Source: Symbiodinium natans (lineage: Eukaryota; Sar; Dinophyceae; Suessiales; Symbiodiniaceae). From it: a stretch of 64,000 nucleotides of DNA. Positions 50,001-60,781 of the stretch are shown piece after piece. Made by a program: the position numbers and the translations under genes. Below the pieces are notes generated by a model. The model had not been told where the DNA came from. It saw only the letters and a list, made by a program, of their open reading frames with translations, and searched no databases. Within the stretch, counting starts at the first letter, position 1; each line of letters begins with the position of its first letter. The DNA lies in the NCBI GenBank assembly GCA_905221605.1, contig CAJNDS010000232.1, positions 83,501 through 147,500 on the forward strand, written 5' to 3'.

Positions 50001-51717
50001 CTAAACTAGTCGAAGGAGCCTCACAGCTCCCCGTGGCCACTGGCCAGGCGCCCGCCGGGGGGGGCGGGGGGGTTGCTTTTTCTGGAGCCCTTCAGGGGTT
50101 TATGGTTTAAGGATTTTTGGGTTTAGGGGTTAGGGTTTAGGGTTTAGGGATAGTCCGTTGCTCACAAAAGGCTTGTGCCCATAATTTCTTGACGGGCTTC
50201 GAGTTTCAGGCTTTCGTAGGGTAGGGCTTTGAGGCTTGAGACTGCATTTGAAGCGCGGCTTTACGACACTGATACCAGGATGTCCAGTGGTTCCCTGTTT
50301 TGGGGGGGTTTAGGTTCCCTGATAAACCGCTCTTAAACAAACGGGGGGTACTGGGCAATCTAGGATAGTAAGATTTATCCAACCACGCCATTGCTCAGCA
50401 CAAGAGGGATCTGCTGCGGTCTCATATCGGGTACTAGTAGGAAATTGTCGGGGGTGCAGTATAGCAAGAAGTGGTTCATGGTGCCTAATGACCCACTTTG
50501 AACTGTACCTCTAACCCAATGTTCACCACCTTAGGGCACTTTTTAGGGGCTTATAAGTGGGTGATACGTGCTGTTAGAATTCTTAGGAGCCCAATAGGTG
50601 AACTTTAAACTTTTTGGGTATACTAAACCCCTACTAAAAGAAAAGTTTAAACTTTTTTGGGCCAGGGTATTGGGCAACTAAGAATTAGGTTATAAGCACC
50701 ATGAACCTCCAAGCATCTTAAACCTTTGACTTCTGCGGTTCATACCAGACTGACCCTGCGCTGCACTCGAGGCTTCAGGGTTTAGGGTTTAGGGTTTAGG
50801 GTTTAGGGTTTAGGGTTTAGGGTTTAGGGTTTAGGGTTTGGGGTTTAGGGTTTAGGGTTTAGGGTTTAGGGTTTAGGGTTTAGGGTTTACTTAACACCGT
50901 TTGCTCCCTGTGGTTTGGGTTCAGGGCAGGGCCAAGCAAGGCTGGGTTTTAAAGTTGTTCAGAGTTGGGAGTTTGCACGTTGCCTCTTTGAATTCCAGAT
51001 GTCGGGCCTGAGCGATCAGATGTTGGGCTTAGGGTGATTGCACGTCGCTTTCTATTTTTCTCTAGCTTCTGCAAGGTCGAGTTTGCTGCAGCCAGGCTTT
51101 CGGTAAACCCTAAGCCTAAACGTTGCTGCGTTCAGGTCTGTCATGGACTGGATGGCAGGATTTTGGATGTTGGATGGCATGTGGGATTGTAGAGCAATCT
51201 GGTTTGCGGGCTGCGCGGTTCGGAGCTCTAAGTTCCTAAGTTCAGCAAGCTGACGCCAAAACATCTTGCGATGTGCACGCACACGGGAACGTGTCCTCAT
51301 TAGTCGTTAGCGAGCAACAGATCGTATTTTGCTGCCAGCCAGGCGCACCTCGTGTGGGGCGGTGTGTCTCGGTATAACGCCATGATCAAGATGATGGAGC
51401 CTCGCCAAGAAATGTGGGGCCTTTGAACCCTAAACCCTAAACCATTTTCGCTTTGGACTCAAGGGGGTCACATCTCGAAATATGTTTCAGAGGGATAGAA
51501 AGGGCCGTCCTAAACCCTAACCCTAAAACCTGCAGTAGCGTGTGTCGTGCCCTGCAGTGCGTCTCTCTGAGTCAGTGAGGTGGGTGGCAATAAAAAATCA
51601 AAACTAAACCCGAAGCCCTAACCCTAAACCCTAAACCCTAAACCCCTGAAACCGACCTGTTTCTTCATGCCGACTCAGGATCTGGTGAAGTACCAGTGGA
51701 AGCAGCTGGGAGCTTAG
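46281..51717 (+). CDS. 3' end of an unidentified gene, four exons
   Basis: Exons proposed from frame and the AG|G rule: 46281-46356, 47404-47482, 48670-48750 and 51679-51717. They read PWHSSGKITLNPDEVAPPAW LASEQPE, then AHFYVCGAKPAWQHSTSW PPQNDARPD, then VAKKPLWLSKSRELSWTKPV HDESDGGAP, then DLVKYQWKQLGA and TAG. Intron 1 has GCACA duplicated at both ends (GAG|GCACA and CAG|GCACA; GC-AG). Intron 3 runs CCT|GAGAA to CAG|GATCTGG (GA-AG). Phases agree throughout. The protein is Trp-rich and hydrophilic, and no domain is recognised. The introns are 0.9-2.9 kb and packed with telomere-type repeats. Upstream exons may include 38823-38895. The second donor is the least certain. Confidence 0.5.
46417..46530 (+). 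repeat. TTTAGGG / TCTAGGG array
   Basis: Four TTTAGGG units are followed by about nine perfect TCTAGGG units and then TTTAGGG again. The point variant T-to-C has spread through the middle of the array only. Confidence 0.9.
47000..47330. repeat. GA/CT microsatellites with short unique core
   Basis: (GA)n at 47000-47026, GACAGAGA-type repeats at 47150-47230, a palindrome TCTCTCGCGCGAGAGA at 47232-47247 and (CT)-rich DNA to 47330. The poly-SL/RE ORFs here are rejected. Confidence 0.85.
47832..47941 (+). mobile_element. Family F element
   Basis: ACTAGCGAGGACCCTTATTC ... AACAGGGCACCCCTC ... CCTAGGTTACTCTTGGCACT lines up with the F copy in ATPase intron 8. Confidence 0.65.
50467..50713. mobile_element. 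Family D element carrying a nested family C element
   Basis: The D left part (GTGGTTCATGGTGCCTAATG ... CTTATAAGTGGGTGATACG) is interrupted at AATT. After the insert, AATT is repeated and D continues AGGTTATAAGCACCATGAAC CTCCAAG. Removing the insert and one AATT restores a normal D interior. Confidence 0.9.
50582..50682 (+). mobile_element. Family C element inserted in family D, AATT duplication
   Basis: CTTAGGAGCCCAATAGG ... GTATTGGGCAACTAAG is flanked on both sides by AATT. Identity to 45009-45109 indicates recent movement. This copy proves the 4-bp target duplication independently of any splicing argument. Confidence 0.95.
50776..50890 (+). repeat. TTTAGGG array, ~16 units
   Basis: Perfect except for one TTTGGGG unit in the middle. 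Confidence 0.9.
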
Positions 51718-51917
51718 ACATCCGCACACATCACACGCACTGATGCTCCTCGTGGAGGGGCAAACCTTGGTAGTATAGGGCTTAGGGTTTACAGAGTATA
51801 TAGGGTCTTAGGCTTTAGAGGAGGCGAGATCCACCTGCAAAAGGGTTGAGGTGCAGCCTTTGCTGCCTGGAGAGAGTTGAGGGTGTTCCCCGTTCAGGCG
51901 CTTCTGGGTCCTGGGGT

Positions 51918-51988
51918 TTAGGGGGTAGGGTTTAGGGTTTAGGGTTTAGGGTTTAGGGTTTAGGGTTTAGGGTTTAGGGTTTAGGGTT
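51918..51988 (+). repeat. TTTAGGG array upstream of the 52-kb ORF
   Basis: Nine units end 30 bases before the open frame begins at 52018. Confidence 0.9.
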
Positions 51989-52017
51989 ATGGCTCAAGGC
52001 TACGAGACTCAAATGAG

Positions 52018-52749
52018 TACCCCAATTCGGATCTTTCGCACGCCCTTGCTGCCATGATTCCAGACACGGGACGCAAACTGTCTTCATGCATTGCTTACGC
52101 GGGCAGACTTTCCAAGCGTGAGGGATATGAGTGCGTGTCCGGCTATCTTCGGCAAGCTTTGTTTGCACTGGTTGCTGACATCAAGGCGAGGCCTGGACCA
52201 GATGAAGTCAGTGAAGATGGGAACATGAGATGTAAAATACGCTTGGTTCAAGAACTTGGCCTTGAAATGGAGTCTGTTGACCAGGCTGCAGGTGACTCCT
52301 TCTCTACCCGACTTGGCGCGGTGTCTACGCAGGATGGCATCTCTCAGACGGATGTTGACATTATTACCAGGCCTGTGTGCGAGCGCTTGATGGAGGAGAT
52401 GGCGCGAAGCTGTGAAGCCAAGCTGCTGCACATGGCACAGCTACTGCAGACTCAGAAGGCCCTTGTTCTGGAGCTTCGTGAACGCGTCCTTACCTTGACT
52501 GCTTCTGACAAGACTCCTATGGATGATGCAGTTCCTCTGCTCCCTTGCAAGCCACATGCTTCTTCGTGTTCGGGTCTTGCGGATGCTGCTGCTTCTGCAG
52601 CTCAGTTCGGGGATGGTATGCACGAGCCACTGCAGGATGTTCTATCCCTGTCGGAGATCAAACAGGAGCACGCGCGGAAAAGGAGGGAGGCCAAGGCAAA
52701 AAGAAGACAGGAACGTCATGAGCGCTTGGTGCAAAATTCGAGCGAGTAG
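52018..52749 (+). CDS. Hypothetical protein, single-exon ORF (231-243 aa)
   Basis: The frame opens at 52018; the first ATG is 52054, giving 231 residues to TAG at 52747-52749. The longer reading (PNSDLSHALAAMIPDTGRKL) could be an exon entered from upstream. Features: a mixed N-terminal half (KREGYECVSGYLRQALFALV), a helical central part (ERLMEEMARSCEAKLLHMAQ then LLQTQKALVLELRERVLTL) with coiled-coil character, an Ala/Ser-rich linker, and a strongly basic C-terminus (KQEHARKRREAKAKRRQERH) that could bind nucleic acid or act as a nuclear localisation signal. It has no telomere repeats inside, unlike its surroundings. No family recognised. Confidence 0.65.
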   Translation, partial: YPNSDLSHALAAMIPDTGRKLSSCIAYAGRLSKREGYECVSGYLRQALFALVADIKARPGPDEVSEDGNMRCKIRLVQELGLEMESVDQAAGDSFSTRLGAVSTQDGISQTDVDIITRPVCERLMEEMARSCEAKLLHMAQLLQTQKALVLELRERVLTLTASDKTPMDDAVPLLPCKPHASSCSGLADAAASAAQFGDGMHEPLQDVLSLSEIKQEHARKRREAKAKRRQERHERLVQNSSE

Positions 52750-52805
52750 CATGGACAGCTTGCTTCCACGCCTCGGAGCATGTTTTTGCCGTACTGCTGT
52801 CAGTT

Positions 52806-52850
52806 GTGGCAGTCATAACGACAGTGTGTGATAGTGTGTGTGTGTGTGTC
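52806..52850. repeat. ~40-bp sequence shared with 31433-31475
   Basis: GTGGCAGTCATAACGACAGT then GTGTGATAGTGTG matches GTGGCAGTCATGATCACAGT then GTGTGATAGTGTG at 31433. On the minus strand the first locus starts at a possible GT donor. It may be a small dispersed element or a shared intron/3'-UTR motif. Confidence 0.5.
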
Positions 52851-52909
52851 CTCGGCTGAAGAACAGCGGAGGAGGCAGTCCCAGCAAGCTTGTCCGAGAC
52901 TGGGTTCAA

Positions 52910-54870
52910 AAGGGCTTAGGGCTTAGGGCTTAGGGTTTAGGGTTTAGGGTTTAGCAAACCCCAAACCCTGAACCCAAAGCCAAAATCAAGCACCGACTTG
53001 GCCTAGGTCGGCAGTTGATTCCGGCAAGGCGCTGTTGTTCGAGTGCCTTCGCCGCACAGTTCTCTGAGATGTTTCGGGCTCCCCGAAATCCTAAACCCTC
53101 CCGAAACCCAAAACCCTAAACCCTAAACCCTAAACCATGATAAACCTTTTCGGAGCGTTGGCAGCACCAGCGTCTGAAGCTGGCCCACGGCAACGGGGTT
53201 AGGGACGCAGGCCGTAGCTGGCGACTTCAAGCGGTGGCTGAACTTACAGTGTCAGTGTGGCGGGTCTAGAGGGCCGGGTGATTGTACCACATTGGGCAAA
53301 ACGCGGGCCTGAGTTGCGCGTGGTACTCATTGGCCTATCACCTTGGAGGTCTGGAAATGTTGAGGGAGGGCCACAAAAGACTGGCTGCCGAAGCCGCGGA
53401 CTAGGTGTTCGAACTGGGCAATCGCACCAAAGACGTGGCGGCATGTGCCGCGATTGTCTCAGCATCAGTGGAGACAGGGTTTAGGGTTTAGGGTTTAAAC
53501 CCGGGATGAGATACCTGGTGCTGCCTGGGCACATTTGGCGTACATGGCGGGGAGGGCTGTCCGTCTCAATGGGCCCTTCATCCAGTAAACCCTAAACCCT
53601 AAACCCTTTGTTATAGAACCCTTATGTACACTGTACAGGATCAGGGCCCATACTTCGGATCCCTAGCAACAAGGGCACGGGACCCCACTAAGGGCCCATG
53701 TGGTTCCAACCTTAGACATAACCCTGAATCCTAAACCCTATACCCCTAAACCTAAACCCCAAACCCTAAACACTGCAGGCCCATCTGCTTCCCTGACACA
53801 ACTCACGCAGCGGAAGCTTTTTCGGGTTCTTAAGGGAGGGGGGTTCAAGGGGGTAGTTCCCTAATACTCCCTAAGGCACCCTAAGCTTCCCTAAGGTTCC
53901 CTACCTACCCTAAGCCCTAAGCCCTAAACCCTAAACCCTAAACCCTAAACCCTAAACCCTAAACCCAATACCCCCCTTGAACCCCCCTCCCTTAAGAACC
54001 CGATAAAAGCTCCCAGGACCCCGGCCCTGGCTGCTCCCGTGGCCATGCTGGGCGATTCGGCGGAGTGTTTTAGGGGGTTTTAGGGTTTTAGGGTTTAGGG
54101 TTTGGAGTAAAGGTTTTTAGAGTTTTAGGGTTTTTAGGGTTTGGGGTTTAAGGTGGAGCGAGTTTTGGGGTTTTGGGGTTTGTAGTCCGGTTTCACAAAG
54201 GTTTGTTGAAAGGTTTAAAACGGTTTTGTTGAAAGGTTCTTTTGTCTAAGGGCCGTGGTCTTTTGTTAATTTTCAGGCTGTGTTGTTTTTTGGATTTAGG
54301 GTTGTTTTGTTGTTTTTGCTATGTTTGTATTCAGGTTGTTTGGCGTTTCAGGGTTGTAGCTTTGGGTTTTTGAGAGTTCCAGGGCTTTGGGAGTTGTAAC
54401 GTTTCATTTACGTGGATAAGGGCTTTGGTCTGGAGTTGTTAAGGGTGCTTTTCTCGTTGTCTTTGGTTGTTTTATGTCGTCAGCTCCTACGTGACTGTGA
54501 GTGTTTTTGCGCCTTAAGTTTTTGTGCTCTAAGCCCTATAAACCCAAGGCCTCCAGCGCAAACAGCCCCGAACTCCGAAAGCCCAAACCTTTAACCCTAA
54601 ACCCTAAACCCTAATAAGCCCTAGTCTAAGGGTAGTTTCGTGGTCCCTTGATGTGGTCCTAAACCCTAAACCCTAACCCGTCTCTTATTTTCTTTAGAAG
54701 GATCTGAAGTACGGGCTCTTGGGTCTTTTAGGATACATAAGGCGTAAGGGTTCCCCATTTAAGGGCCATGTAACTACACTAAACCCGCAACCCTAAACCC
54801 TCCACCCCTGAAGCCTAAGCCCGGAACCCTGAACCCTAGACCCTAGACCGTAGACCCTAGACCCTGCCCC
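52910..54870. other. Repeat-rich stretch, weak exon-like signal
   Basis: Short TTTAGGG and CCCTAAA arrays (52915-52955, 53110-53135, 53475-53500, 53920-53965, 54070-54150) alternate with unique DNA. A + frame at about 53151-53250 reads SERWQHQRLKLAHGNGVRDA then GRSWRLQAVAELTV but lacks a clear acceptor. 54180-54600 is T/G-rich and probably decayed repeat. Confidence 0.5.
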
Positions 54871-54874
54871 CCAG

Positions 54875-54960
54875 GCTCGCCGGTGCTGTCGCTGCGCCTC
54901 CGGGGCGCTGGCGACGAGGCCTCCGGGAACCCTTTCCGAACGGAAGGAACAACCATGTAG
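54875..54960 (+). CDS. Exon-like island, unidentified
   Basis: After CCCCCCAG|G the plus strand reads SPVLSLRLRGAGDEASGNPF then RTEGTTM and TAG. It is GC-rich and obeys AG|G; the true donor is unknown. Confidence 0.45.
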
Positions 54961-55721
54961 AGTTAGGGTTTAGGGTTTAGGGTTTAGGGTTTAGGGTTTA
55001 GGGTTTGGGGTTTGGGGTTTAGGGTTTAGGGTTTAGGGTTGGCGTGCTTGAAGCTACCGAAGCTTGTGATGACCCGAGGCTGGTTTGGAGCTTAATACCG
55101 GCTTCAACAGCGTTTGCTGGCCTTTGCATAGGCTTTAGGGTTTAGGATTTAGGGTTTAGGGCTTAGGGTTAGGGTTCAGGGTTTAGTGGCTTGAGGGCTT
55201 TCAGAATTTTCAGCGCGTTAGGCCTGCGAAGTAAAGGGCTTAAGGGTTTAAGTTTGGTGTGGGGTTGTTTTAGCTTGCCAGCCTCGCTCCAAACAGTCTA
55301 TACCAGTTCCCTTGTGGGGTACCACGACAATATTTAGGGTACCCGAAAAGGGACCAGAACTGACCATGCTCAGCGAGGCAGACAATGTTGGTGTGGCGGC
55401 TCCCCCTGATATTAAAACACCCCTAATATAAAAACAAGACAACTGTCCCCAACAACCACGGTAAAATGTAGCCGCCCCTTTTGTTCCACCTGAAGCCCTA
55501 ACCCTTGAGTCTGAAAGCACCAGCACGGCTCGATGACTGAGCCAGCAAGCTAGAAGGACGGGCAGTTTCAGTCCCACAACACTAAAACGCTTTGGGATTT
55601 TTCCGGGGTTCTTGTACAAGGAGTGGGGCGGAGGGGATGGGGAAGGGATTAGAGTCTCTGCTACGTGCCTCCAACAGCCCTCTTTGTGACAAAGGGGCTC
55701 GGGGGCGTTACGTGTTGACAG

Positions 55722-55799
55722 GATGCCGACGTCTTCGCCTACCTCTGCGAGCGCCCCCCTGATGGCGGCGATCTCGTCTACGTGACAGAAGGCAACTAG
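55722..55799 (+). CDS. Exon-like island, unidentified
   Basis: After TTGACAG|G the plus strand reads DADVFAYLCERPPDGGDLVY then VTEGN and TAG. It is probably the next exon of the gene that includes 54875-54960, but the phase was not fixed. Confidence 0.5.
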   Translation, partial: DADVFAYLCERPPDGGDLVYVTEGN

Positions 55800-57600
55800 A
55801 CAATATGGCTCCAGCCCTCAACCCTACACCCTAAACAAAGCCTAACATGCCAAACTCTAAGCCGTAAAAGTGCAAAGGCCGACCCTAAACCCCTGAAAGG
55901 CCATTAATACCTTGAGCCCTCAGACCCGAAACCCGGCATGACTAAAACCCTAAGCCCTGAAGCCTTGTAGCCCTGAACCCCAAGCCCTGAGCCCTCAACC
56001 CTCAAGCCGAGCCTAAAGCCCTAAAGCCCCAAACAACACTAAGGCCCCAGGCTGACAGAGGTTCCCGCTTTCAACCCACGGTGCTCATACATCTGCTGGG
56101 ATTCCATCCTGGACCCTTCTTTTTTAAAACCAGGCTAGGCTTTTTGGGGTTTCGGGGCTGCGCAGTCCTGGTTGTAAAAGGGTTTCAGGGCTTAGGGTGT
56201 AGCGTTCAGTATCTAGGGTGCTGGCAAAGGTCGTTTTCGAACCGAAGATGTCGAGAGGCAAATGAAAAGGTTCTGGTGTGAGACCTGCCGATACTCCTAA
56301 CATGGCCCTAACATTCCCTGGGAGGATCTTGAAAAAAGGGTCCCCAAACCCCTAAACCCTAAACCCATCTTACCCTAAACCCTAAACCCTAAACCCTAAA
56401 CCCTTGGGGTGCAACCTTAGGGGGCCCAAGGTAGAATCCCACCATATCGTTCCCACACAGCGCATGTCAGAGCAGCGATGACAGAGCCCCGCAAAGCCTT
56501 AGCCCGAAACAGTCAGCTAGGCGAGTGGACAAAACACGTCCCAGGCATTCTCAGACTTTCCAAGCGAAAGGAGGAGGACGCACCCGACCACGAGAAGGCC
56601 GTTTATGACGGGATGTTGCTTTTATTTGGTGTTTACGGGTTTAGGGTCCTTAAATACGCCTGAAAAGGCCTTGAAGCCCTACACCCTTGAACCCTCAAAT
56701 CCTCACATCCTTCATCTAACCTTAACCCAAGCCCCAAGTGCCTTAAACTGTGAACCCTTCAAGCCCTAAGCCCCAAACCCCAAACCCTAGGCCCTAAACC
56801 CCCTAATCCCTGAACCCTAAGCCCTAGTATACTAATAAACCCTAACCCCCTAAACCCTGAACCCTAAACCCTAAACCCTAAACCCCTGAAAGCTCCCAAG
56901 AAGCCACACTTAGAGGCCGCCGATCCGGACCGATCGCGCTGCGGAAACAGCGCGAAGGCCGCACGGCACCACTCTGCGGGCTTTTGGCTTTTGTGTGTTT
57001 TTGGGGGGTTTAGGGTTTAGGGTTTAGGGTTTAGGGTTTAGGGCTTAGGGTTTAGGGTTTAGGGTTTAGGGCTTAGGGCTTAGGGTTTAGGGTTTAGGGT
57101 TTAGGGCCGGCTTAGGGCTGTTTGGGCCTTTAGGGTTTGGATGTCTTGGATTTGTGTTTTGTTCAGCAAGGGGCACCTTGCTGTGCACCTGCTTTCTGAA
57201 GGTTGAGTGAACTGTGATGTGTTTAGGCTTTGTGCAGGGCAGTTGTCTCCTATTGCAATTGAGTGTAGCACAGACACTCTACACCCTGAGCCCTGAATCC
57301 GGAACCCTGAACCCTGAAACCTACACCCTAAACCCTAAACCCTAAACCCTATATAAACCTTGGAGCAGACTCTAAGAACCCCAACCTTAAACGCCACATC
57401 CTACACCCAGCTACACTTTAGGGTTTAGGGTTTAGCCTCAGACCTGGCATGAAGCAGCTTCCAGGTTCAAGAAGGGTTTAGGGTTCAGGGTTTTATTCAT
57501 TGGGGTTTAGGGTTCAGGGTATGCCCTAAACCCCAAACCCCAAACCCCAAACCCCAAACCCCAAACCCTAAACCCTAAACCTAAACCTCAATGAGGGCGC
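55800..57600. other. Telomere-derived and low-information DNA
   Basis: Degenerate CCCTAAA-like text (55810-56040, 56340-56410, 56690-56890), a TTTAGGG/CTTAGGG array (57005-57103), a CCCCAAA array (57525-57570) and one open piece at 56478-56630 (RKALARNSQLGEWTKHVPGI then LRLSKRKEEDAPDHEK) that may be an exon. Confidence 0.5.
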
Positions 57601-57627
57601 CGGGGCCCTTTCGGGAATCGTGCCCAG

Positions 57628-57680
57628 GCCGCCGAGATCGATGCGGGCTTTGTGCCTCATCACAGCTACAGGCACGGTGT
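57628..57680 (+). CDS. Exon-like island, unidentified
   Basis: After GTGCCCAG|G the plus strand reads AAEIDAGFVPHHSYR, with a likely GC donor at AG|GCACGG. Short; unidentified. Confidence 0.35.
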
Positions 57681-57934
57681 AAGGGTTAGGGCCCTGACCT
57701 TTCGGGGTTGAGGAACCCTAAACCCCAATCCCTAAACCCTAATCCCTGAGCCCTGAACCCTAAACCCTAAACCCCAGTCCCTAAACCCGAAACCCTGAAC
57801 CCTAATCCCTAGTCCCTAAACCTTCTGGGGAGGAGGACGCTGTGGGAACCTATTCTTGAAATCTTGAACGACGCTGCTCTGAAGCATTCCTTTCGGTTAA
57901 GGAAACATTGAATCTCAAGGGTTCGCTTTACGGC

Positions 57935-58085
57935 CCGGGACACAGGAATACTGTGACCAGGTACATTTGTTACGGGCCGACTCCATAAACATATCCGTGG
58001 ACGGACATGGGAATACTGTGAGCCGATGTCTTCAATCGGCTCGGGGCATAGGAATCCTGTGACCAGATAAGTTATTCTCTATACT
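57935..58085. repeat. ~50-60 bp degenerate tandem repeat
   Basis: Three versions of GGGACACAGGAATACTGTGA then CCAG occur (about 57945, 58005, 58045). Confidence 0.6.
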
Positions 58086-58104
58086 GGCTCCTCTTCTGAA
58101 ACCC

Positions 58105-58216
58105 TAAACCCTAAGCCCTCAGCCCTAAACCCTAAACCCTAAACCCTAAACCCTAAACCCTAAACCCTAAACCCTAAACCCTAAACCCTAAACCCTAAAC
58201 CCTAAACCCTAAACCC
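58105..58216 (+). repeat. CCCTAAA array, ~15 units
   Basis: Perfect units from about 58125, preceded by CCCTAAG/CCCTCAG variants. Confidence 0.9.
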
Positions 58217-58600
58217 TTAGCCTTAAAGGGGTTGAGGGCGCCTTTCAGAAGGCCCCCAAAGGCCCTAAACCCACGACCCTGAATCCGAGAGCCCTAACAA
58301 AAAGTTTAGGGCTTAGGGTTAAACCCAGACCCCTACACTCCAATTGTGGGTTTTTTTGGGGATTTTCAGGGAGGGAAGAATCCCCTGAACCCTATCAACC
58401 CTTCTGAGTCCTTGTACGCCCTAAAAGCCCTTTGTGGACTTCAGCCGCTCAGGGCCTAGGACCTCTATGCTCTGGCTCAGGGGGGTTTAGGGTTTAGGAC
58501 TAGGGTTTAGGGTTCGGAACTTGTGGTTAAACTTTCCTGAAACCTAAACCCTTGAAGGCTTAGGGCGAGCCGGCGAGAGCCCTGAGCCCAGCAGGAGCAG

Positions 58601-58798
58601 TTGAAGGCTCATGGGCAGTTATACGTAATTAGGGTTATAAGTACCCTAAATAAGGTGATAACCAGATGTAAGTACAGCTACCCTAGACCGACCCTAGACC
58701 CTAAACCCTAGACCCTAGACCTTAAACCCTAGACCCTAGACCATAGACCCTAAACCCTAAACCCTAAACCCGAAGCTAACTACTCATGAACCTCCAAG
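58601..58798. mobile_element. Family D element with CCCTAGA/CCCTAAA array inside
   Basis: The left end TTGAAGGCTCATGGGCAG pairs with the right end CTACTCATGAACCTCCAAG. The middle (58680-58775) is a telomere-variant array mixing CCCTAGA and CCCTAAA. Confidence 0.75.
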
Positions 58799-60261
58799 CA
58801 TTCCTTGGCACAGGCGCGAGGACATTGAGATGCTTCCCGCTGCAGGCCCTGCTGGGAAGCCGCCTTGATTTTCTTCAAACCGTCGCTTGAGGGGTTTTAG
58901 GGTTCAGGGTTTTGGGTTAGGGTTTAGGATCGAGGTTTTTTGGATTTAGGGTGTCGCTTTGTTCACGCAGTGGGTCTTTGGTCCTTGGTCCTTGGGCTGT
59001 TCCTTGCAGAGTCGTTTGCAGGCCAGTTGCAAAAGGGCTCAGGATTTAGGGTTTGGGGGGCATCAAGTGCACCGATCAAGAATGTCGGCCTTGAGAGCCA
59101 TCTTTCTCAAGTCCTCTGTGCTTTTGTTCAGAAGTTTGGCTATATGTGGCATTTGGGCTTTTCAGTTGACGAGCCCTGTAGATATGATATGCCGAAATAC
59201 ATATGAGCAACCTCACTGACCCATAAAACCAGCATACGCCCCACAGCCAAACCCTCCCCATCATGTCTTTCCGCCACAGGGATTGTGTCTGTTAAAGAAG
59301 CGTTTGTTCAGACCTAAGCCCGGAGCCCTTTGAAATCCTAACGTGAGGGTGCACTTGTAGTACAGTTATGCACTTAGGTACCCGGCACCTTTTCTTCGTT
59401 ATTTCGTATGGTTTTTGGGGAACCTAATTCCATACAAGCACTACAACTGGACCCTCTGGGCCGTCGCCCGCTGACGTGAGCCGAAGCCCTCAACCCTCGA
59501 CCCCTACTGTGCCCTGGCATCCCAGCGGTGCCCTTTTGGCCCCTTTTTTTTGCGGGGGGGGGGTGGGGGTTCAAGGTTCCCTTATCAAGGAAACCACCCC
59601 CAAAAAGGGCTTTAGGGTTCAGGGTTTAGGTTTAGGGTTCAGGGTTCAGGGTTTAGGGTTCGGGGATTGGGGATTGGGAACTGGGATGCCAAGCTGTGCT
59701 CTTCGTCACCCGTGGAGAGGCGGCCTGACCACCGCGCGCCTGAAGATGTTTGCCGCCGCTTATCGATTCCGCCCCGCGCTTTGCGATTCGGGGGTTTGGG
59801 GGTTTAGGTAGGGTGCGGGGTTTAGGGTTTGGGGCTTAGGGTGTGAGGTTTAGGGTTTAGGGTGTGGGGTTTAGGGTTTAGGGTTCAGGGTTTGGGGTGG
59901 AAAGCTTCGTCGTTGAGGGCTGGGGAGCGGGGGATAGGGTTTTAGGGTTTAGGGTTTAGGGTTTAGGGCTTAGGGTTTTAGTGTTTAGGGTTTTAGGGTT
60001 TAGTCTTTACGATCTGTTGTTTGGGGCTTGGGGAGCGCTTCAGGGGGCCTCTCCAGCACGCTAAGGCTCAGGATTTCGCCTGGCATGCTTAGGGGTTTTG
60101 CATAGGGTTCAAGGTGCGTGGCTCTCTCCTCCCCCCCCCCCCCCCCAGCCCTAGCACGGCAAGCTTAAATCCTACACCCTCTACAGAAGCCTAAACCCTG
60201 AACCCTTAAGCCCTAAACCCTAAACCCGAAACCCTTACGTAACCCCAAACCCTAAACTCCC

Positions 60262-60408
60262 TAAACCCTAAACCCTAAGCCCTAAACCCTAAACCCTAAA
60301 CCCTAAACCCTAAACCCTAAACCCTATAAACCTATAAACCTATAAACCTATAAACCTATAAACCTATAAACCTATAAACCTATAAACCCTAAACCCTAAA
60401 CCCTACCT
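60262..60408 (+). repeat. CCCTAAA then CCTATAAA array
   Basis: About nine CCCTAAA units switch to nine perfect CCTATAAA units (about 60325-60390) and back to CCCTAAA. It parallels the CCCTATAA array at 3775. Confidence 0.9.
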
Positions 60409-60471
60409 AAGTCATCCCTGTTCCCGAAGCACCTCAGCCCCTTAAACTCGAAAGCCAGCTCTTCTTCAACT
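60405..60471 (+). CDS. Exon-like island before an inverted-repeat intron
   Basis: The plus strand reads VIPVPEAPQPLKLESQLFFN W up to the element at 60474. The acceptor is not of the AG|G type, so the start is uncertain. Confidence 0.35.
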
Positions 60472-60473
60472 GG

Positions 60474-60588
60474 GCTTTGGAGTACTATACTTTAATACTT
60501 TTTTTGGTGCTGGGTTCCTATTATTGCCTACTTATTACCTAAAAAGTATATACTTTTTTCCCAGGGTCTACTCCAAAGCTAAGTCAAG
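60474..60588 (+). mobile_element. Introner-like element with perfect 11-bp ends
   Basis: GCTTTGGAGTA at the left and TACTCCAAAGC at the right are perfect inverted copies, followed by TAAGTCAAG|G as acceptor. The interior has GGTGCTGGGTTCCTATTATT and ACCTAAAAAGTATATAC. It separates two coding-like islands. Confidence 0.75.
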
Positions 60589-60668
60589 GCGCTGGCTCGA
60601 GAATGGCCCTGGTCATTGCCCCCGATGCCCGCACCTCAGAGGGAGGGCCACGGCTCAAGGACGTGCAG
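60589..60668 (+). CDS. Exon-like island, unidentified
   Basis: After GTCAAG|G the plus strand reads AGSRMALVIAPDARTSEGGP then RLKDVQ. A TTTAGGG array of 16 units starts immediately at the possible donor (CAG|GGTTTAG), as in ATPase intron 3. Confidence 0.5.
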
Positions 60669-60781
60669 GGTTTAGGGTTTAGGGTTTAGGGTTTAGGGTT
60701 TAGGGTTTAGGGTTTAGGGTTTAGGGTTTAGGGTTTAGGGTTTAGGGTTTAGGGTTTAGGGTTTAGGGTTTAGGGTTTAGC
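60668..60781 (+). repeat. TTTAGGG array directly after an exon
   Basis: Sixteen perfect units. Confidence 0.95.

Noticed and set aside
55248-55619. 123-codon minus-strand ORF
   Set aside because: Composition is not clearly protein-like and it overlaps telomere-derived and palindromic DNA; no domain is recognisable.
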